Shown here: piece after piece, positions 30,298 to 39,204 of the stretch
Position numbering within the stretch: the first letter of the stretch is position 1
Layout of the letters: each line of letters begins with the position of its first letter
Assembly: GCA_015055815.1 (NCBI GenBank)
Contig: SVHM01000001.1
Coordinates: 233,774-297,773 of the forward strand
Direction: 5' to 3'
DNA from: Clostridiales bacterium
GTDB lineage: Bacteria; Bacillota; Clostridia; Christensenellales; UBA1242
DNA: 64,000 bases
Position numbers and translations under genes: made by a program
Notes under the pieces: model-generated
Database searches by the model: none
The model's input: the letters and a program-made list of their open reading frames with translations, nothing else
Told to the model about the DNA's origin: nothing

Positions 30298-30761
30298 AAT
30301 ATCCAAAGAGATAAATTCAACCCCGTTGCAATACTTACCCAAATAGGATAAATTATCGTTAAATACAAATACCACTTGTTGTATCTCAATAAATCTATTA
30401 CAAGAACAAATGTAGAAATCAAAAGCAATACAATAGATATATATCCCCACAACGTAGAATTTAACGTAAAAAACAATAAACACCAAAGTAAATTCAATAT
30501 TCCATTTATAACCAATAACACAATTGTTTTTGTCGATAACTTATCACTTGTTGTCAATACGCATAGTGTTATTGCAAATATTATATAGATTACCGACCAT
30601 ACAATTGGAATTATAAAACTAGGAACAAATTCACTTGGAGTAATAAGAGTTGAAAACCACTCCATTCCCAAACTCACAAACAAACTCCCCAAACCCGCAA
30701 CAATTGCGATACTAGATAATATTAAAACATATGATACAATTTTCAAATTTAACTTTTTCAT
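30291..30761 (-). CDS. TspO/MBR family protein
   Basis: 5-TM-like; VPSFIIPIVWSVIYIIFAI, NGILNLLWCLLFF, YPIWVSIATGLNLSLW typical of TspO/CrtK. Confidence 0.88.
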   Translation of the reverse strand: MKKLNLKIVSYVLILSSIAIVAGLGSLFVSLGMEWFSTLITPSEFVPSFIIPIVWSVIYIIFAITLCVLTTSDKLSTKTIVLLVINGILNLLWCLLFFTLNSTLWGYISIVLLLISTFVLVIDLLRYNKWYLYLTIIYPIWVSIATGLNLSLWILN

Positions 30762-30843
30762 ATTAAATTATATGCACCTAAAATTATTATATTCCAAACT
30801 TAAAAAAAATTTATAAAAAAAAGAAGACATAAATTTACGTCTC

Positions 30844-31872
30844 CTATTTAAATAAGAATGGTAGTTTTGGAAGGAAAATTATACAAGCAACAATAACTGC
30901 ACATATAGACATTGTAAGTACAGCCCCCGCAGCAATGTCTTTTGTTTTCTTAATTCTCTCATCATATTCCATTGTTACTTTATCACTTAAATTTTCAATT
31001 GCCGTATTTACAAGTTCAAGAGCTACAACCATAAAACACACAACAATACACACTGCCCATTCTACAAAGGTAAGTCTCAAAGCAACACCAAACACAACAA
31101 CAAGCATTCCCGCAGCAAACTGAACAAGCAAATTATTTTCTTCTTTTATAGCAACACCAATTCCCCTAATTGCATATTTAAACCCACCAAGGAAAGTATG
31201 CTTTTTATACTCACTGTCAACATTTTGCGTCACATGTCTAGCTCTAGACATAACTAGTAAAAACACCATTAGATATGTAATAGAAATACACAATCCTCCA
31301 ATAACATCAGTTGCATAATGAACACCTAAATATACTCTACTTACACTTATTAACAGAATAACACACACACCAGTAATTGTAAGCCCAACCTTGTAGGAAA
31401 CTTTCCAATTCAAATGCCACAACATATATATTAAAAAACCATAAAACGCAACAGCTAACATTGCATGACCACTAGGAAAACTATATCCCGTTTCAACAAC
31501 TAATTGAAGTGCCCCATCAGGTCTACTTCGAACAAAGAAGTATTTAAGAGCTAGATTAAGAAGAGAAACAAGTCCCATATTTAAAAACAACGCAAAACTA
31601 TACCCTTTCAACTTCTTACTAAAAAGCAATATACAAAAACCAATAATACCAAGCACAATTGGATTTACCAGATTTGTAATCATTGTAAAAATAACATTTA
31701 ACCAAGGAGTTCTAATAGAAAGAGCAAATTCGAGACACATTTTATCAAGCCCCCAAAATCTATTACCCCTTACATCAAAAGCAATAAACACAAAAGCCGT
31801 AAAAAATAAAACAGCAACTAAACAAAAAACACTATATAATATCCAATTCTTAACTTTTTTTGCTTCAACCAT
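30844..31872 (-). CDS. Fusion of PAP2 phosphatase and diacylglycerol/undecaprenol kinase-like (DgkA) domain
   Basis: PAP2 motifs (KYFFVRSRPDG, YSFPSGHAM, SRVYLGVHYATDVIGG) then DgkA-like GFKYAIRGIGVAIKEENNLLVQFAAG...ALELVNTAIENLSDKV...KDIAAGAVL. Confidence 0.9.
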   Translation of the reverse strand: MVEAKKVKNWILYSVFCLVAVLFFTAFVFIAFDVRGNRFWGLDKMCLEFALSIRTPWLNVIFTMITNLVNPIVLGIIGFCILLFSKKLKGYSFALFLNMGLVSLLNLALKYFFVRSRPDGALQLVVETGYSFPSGHAMLAVAFYGFLIYMLWHLNWKVSYKVGLTITGVCVILLISVSRVYLGVHYATDVIGGLCISITYLMVFLLVMSRARHVTQNVDSEYKKHTFLGGFKYAIRGIGVAIKEENNLLVQFAAGMLVVVFGVALRLTFVEWAVCIVVCFMVVALELVNTAIENLSDKVTMEYDERIKKTKDIAAGAVLTMSICAVIVACIIFLPKLPFLFK

Positions 31873-32057
31873 AATTCCACCTTATAAATTATTAAAATGA
31901 GTATAACATAATTTTTAACCTTTTTCAATAAAACACAATATCAATTATAAAATAACCATTTCAAAAATCTAAAAAAACTATTAATTATAATCATATTCAT
32001 AAAAATAAAACACCTTACATAAAAAAATAATATCTTAATGAAGATACTACTACATAT

Positions 32058-32076
32058 GTGCCGAAGGTGGGATTTG
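32058..32076 (-). repeat. 19-nt direct duplicate of the tRNA-Leu 3' end
   Basis: GTGCCGAAGGTGGGATTTG identical to 32197-32215 in the tRNA gene. Confidence 0.9.
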
Positions 32077-32163
32077 CATTAAGCGATAGCGTCAATTCTC
32101 GGGTGGCACAAAGTGACGGGGTCCCGAGTACCCGATAGATTTTTAAGTCTCTCTAACTACAAA

Positions 32164-32190
32164 TAAAAAAGACTTGCATTTTGCAAGTTT
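32164..32190 (-). terminator. Terminator downstream of tRNA-Leu
   Basis: Minus strand ACTTGCA-AAA-TGCAAGT followed by CTTTTTTATTT. Confidence 0.85.
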
Positions 32191-32194
32191 TAAA

Positions 32195-32276
32195 TGGTGC
32201 CGAAGGTGGGATTTGAACCCACATGGTTTCCCGCACGATTTTGAGTCGTGTGCGTCTGCCGTTCCGCCACTTCGGC
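32195..32276 (-). tRNA. tRNA-Leu(CAA) with encoded CCA
   Basis: Minus strand GCCGAAG...CACGA-CTCAAAA-TCGTG (anticodon CAA)...GTGGG-TTCAAAT-CCCAC-CTTCGGC-A-CCA; variable arm present. Confidence 0.95.
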
Positions 32277-32357
32277 TTATAAGGGGATATACCCCTGTTG
32301 TTTGTTTATTTTGTAAAATGACTCATTTTGAAACTTATTTAAAATGATGCCATTTAA

Positions 32358-32372
32358 GCCACTTCGGCTTAT
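32358..32372 (-). repeat. 15-nt direct duplicate of the tRNA-Leu 5' end and upstream bases
   Basis: GCCACTTCGGCTTAT identical to 32266-32280. Confidence 0.85.
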
Positions 32373-32454
32373 GTTGACGGGTAGCCATATCTTTGACTAC
32401 TCGTCTATTCTAACATAATATTTACATTTTGGCAATAATTTTTTTGATATTTTA

Positions 32455-34179
32455 TTAATTATCTACATCAAGTTTTATATGAACATCTTTTAGTTGTTTT
32501 TCAGTAACAGTAGACGGAGCACTCATCATAAGGTCTTGAGCATTCTTATTAAGTGGAAATGCAATAACGTCTCTAATAATTGTAGTTCCACATAAGAACA
32601 TTAGAAGCCTATCGAAACCAAACGCACAACCAGCATGTGGCGGAGCACCATAACTAAACGCATTAAATAGTGCTGGGAATTTATTGTAAACAACACTTTC
32701 ATCATATCCAGCAATTTCAAATGCTTTTAACATAATTTCAGGACTATGATTTCTAACTGCTCCACTAAGAAGTTCCACCCCATTTAATACAAGGTCATAT
32801 TGGAATGCGTAAATATCCAAAGGATTTTTGTTAAGTAAATCATCAAGACCGCCTTGTGGCATTGAGAATGGATTGTGCGAAAATTCAATTTTACCATCAT
32901 CATCAAGTTCATAGAATGGGAAATCTACAATCCATACAAATCTAAAATCTTTATCATCAAGAAGTTCAAGTTCAACACCCAATTTATTTCTTAGTGTACT
33001 TATTAGTCTAATAGCCTTTGGCTCTTCATCAGCAATTATGAATAAAGAGTCACCATTTTCTACTTCTGTTGTATTTTTCAAATCAGCAATTTCTTTTTCA
33101 CTTAAAAACTTAACTGCACTTCCCGAAAGTTCGTTATCATTATATTTAAACCAACAAAGTCCCTTTCCTTCATTATCTTGTATAAACTTTGTCATTTCAT
33201 CATAGAACTTTCTAGTTTTATCACATTTAGCCTTTAAACATTTAATTGTTTTCCCTTTAAACACTGAAAATTCAGAGCCACTTAAAATGTCAGTTAAATC
33301 TATTACTTTAAGTGGATTTCTAAGGTCTGGTTTATCAGAACAATAATCTCTCATTGCATCACTAAACTTCATTCTTTCAAACTTAGGCTCAAGTTTTTTA
33401 TCTGCAAATTCAGCAAAAATTTTTCCCATTAAATCTTCAATAACAGCAAAAACATCTTCTTGAGTAGCAAAACTCATTTCCATATCCATTTGGTAAAATT
33501 CACCTGGACTTCTATCTGCTCTAGCATCTTCATCTCTAAAGCATGGAGCAATTTGGAAATAGTTATCAAAACCACTCATCATAAGTAATTGTTTGAATTG
33601 TTGTGGTGCTTGTGGAAGAGCATAAAATTTACCAGGATTAAGTCTACTAGGAACAAGGAAGTCTCTAGCGCCTTCTGGACTACTAGCAGTTAAAATTGGA
33701 GTTTGAACTTCCATGAAATTATTTGTATGCATATAATTTCTTACAAATTGCAAAAGTTTTGACCTAAGAACAATTCTTTCATGATTTTCTTGGTTTCTAA
33801 GGTCTAAATATCTATATTTAAGTCTTAAATCTTCTTTTGTATTTTGTGCATCAGAAATTTCAAAAGGAAGAGCATTTTTGCAAGCACCTAGTACTTCCAT
33901 TTTTTGAACTTCAACTTCAATATCACCAGTTGGCATTTTAGGATTTTTACTCTCTCTTTCCAATACTTTACCAGTAACTGAAATAACACTTTCTTTACTT
34001 GGCACATCTTCTTCATTTACAAGAAGTTGAGTAATTCCAAAATGGTCTCTAAGAGTTACAAATGTAAGCCCGCCTAGTTTCCTAACAGAGTTTACCCAAC
34101 CAGAAAGAGTAACAACTTCTCCAACATTATTAATTCTTAATTCTCCACAATTATGTGTTCTATATTTATTTCTTGTCAT
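32455..34179 (-). CDS. aspS: Aspartyl-tRNA synthetase
   Basis: GWVNSVRKLGGLTFVTLRD, LKYRYLDLRN, APCFRDEDARADRSPGEFYQMDMEMSF, GCAFGFDRLLM. Confidence 0.97.
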   Translation of the reverse strand: MTRNKYRTHNCGELRINNVGEVVTLSGWVNSVRKLGGLTFVTLRDHFGITQLLVNEEDVPSKESVISVTGKVLERESKNPKMPTGDIEVEVQKMEVLGACKNALPFEISDAQNTKEDLRLKYRYLDLRNQENHERIVLRSKLLQFVRNYMHTNNFMEVQTPILTASSPEGARDFLVPSRLNPGKFYALPQAPQQFKQLLMMSGFDNYFQIAPCFRDEDARADRSPGEFYQMDMEMSFATQEDVFAVIEDLMGKIFAEFADKKLEPKFERMKFSDAMRDYCSDKPDLRNPLKVIDLTDILSGSEFSVFKGKTIKCLKAKCDKTRKFYDEMTKFIQDNEGKGLCWFKYNDNELSGSAVKFLSEKEIADLKNTTEVENGDSLFIIADEEPKAIRLISTLRNKLGVELELLDDKDFRFVWIVDFPFYELDDDGKIEFSHNPFSMPQGGLDDLLNKNPLDIYAFQYDLVLNGVELLSGAVRNHSPEIMLKAFEIAGYDESVVYNKFPALFNAFSYGAPPHAGCAFGFDRLLMFLCGTTIIRDVIAFPLNKNAQDLMMSAPSTVTEKQLKDVHIKLDVDN

Positions 34180-34253
34180 AATATCACCTAATTATTAATT
34201 TAACTTAAGATATTATACCACCACATTTAAATATTGTAAAGAATTTATTTTAC

Positions 34254-34622
34254 TTAAGCACTCATTTCAAGAGTTAATCTATCTGCAACAAGTGCCACAA
34301 ATTCACTATTTGTTGGTTTTTCATATTCATCAAAAATTTTAAGTCCAAATATTTCATTAAGATTAATAATTTTACCTTTATTAAAAGATACATCAAGCGC
34401 ATGACGAATTGCTCTTTCAACTCTACAAGCAGTAGTTTTAAATTTTGTAGCAATTGTTGGATACATGATTTTTGTAATTGAACTTATGTATCTTGGATTA
34501 TCCATAGCAAGTTTAATAGACTCTTTTAAAAACTGATACCCCTGCAAGTTTGCAGAAATTCCAACACTTAAAAGTATATCCACCAATTTCTTATCCACAT
34601 TAAATTCTTTGTTATTTTCCAT
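34254..34622 (-). CDS. Stand-alone Spo0A C-terminal (DNA-binding) domain protein
   Basis: Spo0A_C-like: ILLSVGISANLQGYQFLKESIKLAM...KIMYPTIATKFKTTACRVERAIRHALDVSF; no receiver domain (122 aa). Confidence 0.88.
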   Translation of the reverse strand: MENNKEFNVDKKLVDILLSVGISANLQGYQFLKESIKLAMDNPRYISSITKIMYPTIATKFKTTACRVERAIRHALDVSFNKGKIINLNEIFGLKIFDEYEKPTNSEFVALVADRLTLEMSA

Positions 34623-34651
34623 ATTTTTTCTTTCCTTTTATTTTTCAAATT

Positions 34652-34669
34652 TTTGTCAGAGACGACAAA
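34652..34669. promoter_or_regulatory. Inverted repeat resembling paired Spo0A boxes
   Basis: TTTGTC-AGAGAC-GACAAA, about 30 bp upstream of the Spo0A_C-like gene; compare 0A box TTTGTCRAA. Confidence 0.4.
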
Positions 34670-34773
34670 TTTACTTTACCAATTAATTTTTCTTTTTCCA
34701 ACAATTATTTATAAAGTTTTATGTTTTTTGTTAAAAATTAACCATTTATACCAAATTTACAGGTCGTAAAAGG

Positions 34774-34808
34774 TCGTAAAAAAGAGCGACATTATAAAAT
34801 GCCACTCT
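34774..34808 (-). terminator. Terminator downstream of the HD-domain gene
   Basis: Minus strand GAGTGGCAT-TTTATA-ATGTCGCTC (two G-U pairs) then TTTTTT. Confidence 0.7.
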
Positions 34809-34814
34809 AAATAA

Positions 34815-35408
34815 TTAATTTCTCTCTTCATCTAAATAAGTTGCAAGCATATCACAAGTATGAAATATACAAGCAAGTGGGAACTTATAGTATGCTTCGC
34901 TCAATCCATAAGCACCACCCCTAACTCTTGCATCAAATCCACCCATGTGCCAATTAATAATCATTGCTTCTTCTCTTGTAAGTCTCATAAAACCACTGAT
35001 TATATATACCGACTTTTCTCCATGTCCATAAGGAAGATTATCTTCTACAGTATAACATGGTACTTGCACCCAATTACCATCTATCTTTTTATTTCTAACA
35101 TCACTTTTAAATGTATCTACTTTACAAACATCATGCAAAAGCCCACAAATAGCAATTGTCTCGTCAGATACTTTTTCTTGATAATTATCACCATACTCAA
35201 GTTTTATCATTTTCAAAAATCTATTATAAACATTCAACGAATGTTCACAAAGCCCACCTTGAAAATTAGAATGAAATTGAGTACTCGCAGGAGCGACAAA
35301 GAAATCACTCTTTTCTAGAAATTCAAGTAGTTCTTTCCCGCCATCTCTTTTTATATATTTATTATATATATTTATAAATTCTTCTTTACAATTAACTTTT
35401 TCTTCCAT
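34815..35408 (-). CDS. HD-domain phosphohydrolase-like protein
   Basis: GGLCEHSLNVYNRFLKM...CGLLHDVCKVDTF (HD motif), GHGEKSVYIISGFM. Confidence 0.85.
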   Translation of the reverse strand: MEEKVNCKEEFINIYNKYIKRDGGKELLEFLEKSDFFVAPASTQFHSNFQGGLCEHSLNVYNRFLKMIKLEYGDNYQEKVSDETIAICGLLHDVCKVDTFKSDVRNKKIDGNWVQVPCYTVEDNLPYGHGEKSVYIISGFMRLTREEAMIINWHMGGFDARVRGGAYGLSEAYYKFPLACIFHTCDMLATYLDEERN

Positions 35409-35417
35409 ATTGTACCT

Positions 35418-36278
35418 TTAGTGAATTTTCTTGAATACATGATAAGCAACACCCAAACTTCCCGTCCCAAGCAAAGAACAATTGCTAGGTGTTAATTTGT
35501 TCATAATAATATGACAATCTTCTCCAAAATATTCAAGCAACTTATCCTTTAAATAAATAGCATCCTTTTCACAATCAGAATATGTAATACCTATCGGATA
35601 ATCAACTATATTTTTACCCGTTTGTCTTATATTCATAATAATCTCATTAATAGCACGTCTTTTGCCACTTTGCTTGTCTACTAGTTGTAAATCACCATCA
35701 ATATCAACAGATATCATTGGCTTAACATTTAAAACAGTTCCAGCAACAGCAGTTGAAGATATTAAACTATGATTATATAAATTTTCAACACTATCCACAA
35801 CAAATGTAGTCGCTATTTCGTCTTTTAAAGTATGTGACAATTCAACAATGTCTTGAATAGTTTCACCCTTTCTATATTGCAAAGCTAGTAAGTATGCTAC
35901 CACACCATAACCAATTGAAAAGTTTTTACTATCAATAAGGTATATTTCATTATCTGGGTATTTTTCTTTTAATTGTTCTTTAGCCTTTTCCAAATTATCT
36001 ATAGAAAAAATCTGACTACTAGCATGAACATAAATAATATCGTCGTTTTGTTGTAGACATGGTTCAAAAATATCTATATATTCTTGCACAGATAATTCAA
36101 CATAATTTAAGCACATGTCTTTACGACATTTGGAATACACCTTATCATAATCACATTCTTCTGACACCGTCATTTTCTTATCGTTCAAAGAATATGGCAT
36201 ATCAATACACTCAATTCCAAGCATCTTTATGTCATTTTTATTAAGTTCTGAACTACTGTCTACAAAAAACAAACTCAT
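35418..36278 (-). CDS. DegV family protein
   Basis: VDSSSELNKNDIKMLGIECIDMPYSLNDK..., IDSKNFSIGYG, GTGSLGVAYH. Confidence 0.88.
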   Translation of the reverse strand: MSLFFVDSSSELNKNDIKMLGIECIDMPYSLNDKKMTVSEECDYDKVYSKCRKDMCLNYVELSVQEYIDIFEPCLQQNDDIIYVHASSQIFSIDNLEKAKEQLKEKYPDNEIYLIDSKNFSIGYGVVAYLLALQYRKGETIQDIVELSHTLKDEIATTFVVDSVENLYNHSLISSTAVAGTVLNVKPMISVDIDGDLQLVDKQSGKRRAINEIIMNIRQTGKNIVDYPIGITYSDCEKDAIYLKDKLLEYFGEDCHIIMNKLTPSNCSLLGTGSLGVAYHVFKKIH

Positions 36279-36289
36279 ATATTTTTCCT

Positions 36290-37768
36290 TTATTTCATAA
36301 TTGGGAATATAACACTATCCCTAATATTTGGAAGGTCATAGATAAGCATAACAAATCTATCAATTCCAAATCCAAGACCACTCATTGGTGGCATACCATG
36401 TTCCATAGACTTCAAGAAATCTTCATCTAAGTCCATAGTTTCTTCGTCACCTTGTGCTTTTTCAACCAATTGTTGCATTAATGTTTCTCTTTGAACCATT
36501 GGGTCAACAAGCTCTGAATATGCATTACAAATCTCAGCACCACAAACAACTACTTGGAATACATCAGTAACCCTACTATCATTATCATTTCTTCTAGCTA
36601 AAGTCTTAAGCACAGCAGGATAGTTATATAAAATTGTAGGTCCAACAATATTTTCTCTAATTTTTCTCTTGTAAATATAGTCAATCAAAGTTCTAACTGA
36701 TTTACATTCTTCCAAGTCATCAAGAGTAAACAAGCCCTTTTCTACAACTTTATTTTTAAATTCATCCAAATCTTCAATATCCAAAAACTCAAAGCCTAGA
36801 ATTTCATTCATCTTCTCAACATAGTTAATTCTTTCCCATGTTTCTTGACCAAAATCAATTTCTTTTCCTTGATAATTAATTGTAGTAGTACCTAGCGCTT
36901 TTAAAAGTAGTTCCCTAACTAAATTTTTGAAGAATACAATATTCTTTTCAAAATCCCAATATCCAGCATACCACTCAACTTGTGTAAATTCTTGTAAGTG
37001 TGTAGCGTCCATACCTTCATTTCTAAAGTCTTTACCAAGTTCAAATACTTTTGTAATACCACCAGCAACTGCTTGTTTTAACCATGTTTCAAATGCAATT
37101 CTTAAATTACAATCAAGATCCAAAGCATTATGATGCGTATAGAATGGTTTTGCTGAAGCACCAGAAATTGCTGTTTGTAAAATAGGAGTTTCAATTTCCA
37201 TGAAACCATTATCTTCCAAATATCTTCTTACATGAGAAACAATTTTACTTCTACCAATTACTACTTTTCTAGTATTCTCATTCATAATCATATCAAGATA
37301 TCTTTGTCTATATCTTGTTTCAATATCAGTAAGACCATGGAACTTCTCAGGAAGTGGAAGCATTGCCTTGCTAAGTAAAGTATATTCAAAAGTTTTTACA
37401 GTAATTTCACCCGTTTGAGTAGTATAAAGTTCACCTTCAATACCAACAAAGTCAGCAATATCCACAAAGTCTTTGAAGAATTTATATTTTTCTTCATCAA
37501 TCTCGTTAATACTAAGCGATACTTGAATTTTAGCATAAATATCACTAAGTTGAATAAACATAAACTTACCAAAAGTTCTTCTAAAAGTCATTCTTCCAGC
37601 AATTCTAACCTTTGTTCCCATTGGCAAAGTTCTTGCTTCTTCCAAAGAATGTGTAATGTCATATTTAGAAACATAAGGAATAACACCCTGCTCTTTAAGA
37701 GTTTTTATCTTATTAGCCCTTATGTCTACTTCTTTATACAAATTTTGTTCTTCTTGTTGCATAGTCAA
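36290..37768 (-). CDS. lysS: Lysyl-tRNA synthetase (class II)
   Basis: RYRQRYLDMIMNENTRKV, FELGKDFRNEGMDATHLQEFTQVEWY, PPMSGLGFGIDRFVML. Confidence 0.97.
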   Translation of the reverse strand: MTMQQEEQNLYKEVDIRANKIKTLKEQGVIPYVSKYDITHSLEEARTLPMGTKVRIAGRMTFRRTFGKFMFIQLSDIYAKIQVSLSINEIDEEKYKFFKDFVDIADFVGIEGELYTTQTGEITVKTFEYTLLSKAMLPLPEKFHGLTDIETRYRQRYLDMIMNENTRKVVIGRSKIVSHVRRYLEDNGFMEIETPILQTAISGASAKPFYTHHNALDLDCNLRIAFETWLKQAVAGGITKVFELGKDFRNEGMDATHLQEFTQVEWYAGYWDFEKNIVFFKNLVRELLLKALGTTTINYQGKEIDFGQETWERINYVEKMNEILGFEFLDIEDLDEFKNKVVEKGLFTLDDLEECKSVRTLIDYIYKRKIRENIVGPTILYNYPAVLKTLARRNDNDSRVTDVFQVVVCGAEICNAYSELVDPMVQRETLMQQLVEKAQGDEETMDLDEDFLKSMEHGMPPMSGLGFGIDRFVMLIYDLPNIRDSVIFPIMK

Positions 37769-37795
37769 CCACCTTTATAAAATAACATTATACTA

Positions 37796-37825
37796 ATAAT
37801 ATCATAATAAAAGCGAAATTGTCAA
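37796..37825 (-). promoter_or_regulatory. Sigma-A-like promoter upstream of lysS
   Basis: Minus strand TTGACA (37820-37825) - 18 bp - TATTAT (37796-37801). Confidence 0.5.
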
Positions 37826-37897
37826 TAAATTATCTTTCGTAAAACACACAAATTATCAACTAATTAGATAACAAATAAGAAAACAAATAGAAAATAA

Positions 37898-38599
37898 TCA
37901 AATTAAAATAGACAAAACAAGAAGAACAATTAAATGAATTGGATAATATGCATAGAATAAGTATTTCAAATTCACCTTACCCTTTTCACCATTGTAGCAT
38001 AACATTAAAAGAATATCTAAAAGTGAAAATAGTTGAATTAAAGAATTAAGACTTATTGTCCCAAAAGCAAAAGTTCTCTCGATTGATAAAAATATCATAA
38101 TCAAAGCAAAAGATAAATATTTTAAAAATATTTTATCCCTAAACAAATAAAAAGCAATCGGTAAAAGCACTCCCCCAATACCATAATCAATTAAACCGAA
38201 GTATCCAAGAACTGCAATTATAATTACACATGCAATAAGTATTATGCAGATTAATATTTTTTCGCTTAATTTAGACTTTTCTTTCACACTTTCGATTGCA
38301 AGTAAAAATAACACAGAAATTAAAAATGTAAATAGTATATTAAGTTTTATGAAATTATCAAATAACAAAACATATGGTATTTGAGAAATAATAGCAAAAA
38401 GCAAAAGCCTTAAAATAAATTTCTTTTTACTTCTAGTATAATAAAATCCTTCAGCAATAAAAAAAGCAAATATAGGCATGGCAATTCTACCAATTGCCAC
38501 CATAATCATATTACCACCAAAAAAAACTTTGGCAATATGGTCTATTGTCATTGAAAGTAGAGCGATAATTTTTAGTGCATTTCTATTAAATATTTTCAT
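37898..38599 (-). CDS. TraX family membrane protein
   Basis: NALKIIALLSMTIDHIAKVFF...IGRIAMPIFAFFIAEGFYYTRSKKKFILRLL. Confidence 0.85.
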   Translation of the reverse strand: MKIFNRNALKIIALLSMTIDHIAKVFFGGNMIMVAIGRIAMPIFAFFIAEGFYYTRSKKKFILRLLLFAIISQIPYVLLFDNFIKLNILFTFLISVLFLLAIESVKEKSKLSEKILICIILIACVIIIAVLGYFGLIDYGIGGVLLPIAFYLFRDKIFLKYLSFALIMIFLSIERTFAFGTISLNSLIQLFSLLDILLMLCYNGEKGKVNLKYLFYAYYPIHLIVLLVLSILI

Positions 38600-38656
38600 A
38601 ATCTTACTAAAATGATATCAAATATTTATAGAATTTACAAATGTTTAAACTATTTG

Positions 38657-39190
38657 CTACTCTTTAAAAATTATTTTATAAACAAATTCATTTATTTTGA
38701 ATTTCTTTAAATAATTAGACGTCTCACTAACGGGAATATTTGTAATAGTACCATTCTCATCAACATTTCCCAAATCTAGCCAATTATTAACATTATTTAA
38801 TCCCCAATTATATGCAGATAACGAATTAATTGCATTACCATTGTAGTAATCTAACAAATAAGATAGATAATAACACCCCATTTGTATATTTACTTCTTCC
38901 AAATACAAATCACTCGTCTCAAAATCAATATTTAATTTTTTACTAACTTCTTCTGCTGTTGATGGGAGTAATTGCATAAGCCCTATTGCTCCAGCAGAAG
39001 ATTTTGCATTTTTGTCATATCTACTCTCAATATTAATCACACTTGCAACCAAATACGCATGTAAACCATACTCTTTAGAGTACTTAATAATTAAATCTTT
39101 GTACTTTAGTGGGAAAAGCATAAAAATAGTAGAAATACCTACTATAACAACACTTAAAATAACAATAATTACAATCCAATACTTTTTCAT
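38657..39190 (-). CDS. Lytic transglycosylase (SLT domain)
   Basis: VINIESRYDKNAKSSAGAIGLMQLLPSTAEEV...SAYNWGLNNVNNWL. Confidence 0.93.
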   Translation of the reverse strand: MKKYWIVIIVILSVVIVGISTIFMLFPLKYKDLIIKYSKEYGLHAYLVASVINIESRYDKNAKSSAGAIGLMQLLPSTAEEVSKKLNIDFETSDLYLEEVNIQMGCYYLSYLLDYYNGNAINSLSAYNWGLNNVNNWLDLGNVDENGTITNIPVSETSNYLKKFKINEFVYKIIFKE

Positions 39191-39204
39191 AATATATTTT
39201 ATGA

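Noticed and set aside
34860-35318. 152-aa plus-strand ORF
   Set aside because: Entirely antisense to the HD-domain gene, no RBS or recognisable motif; its composition is that of a shadow ORF.
37415-37780. 121-aa plus-strand ORF
   Set aside because: Antisense to the lysS 5' region.
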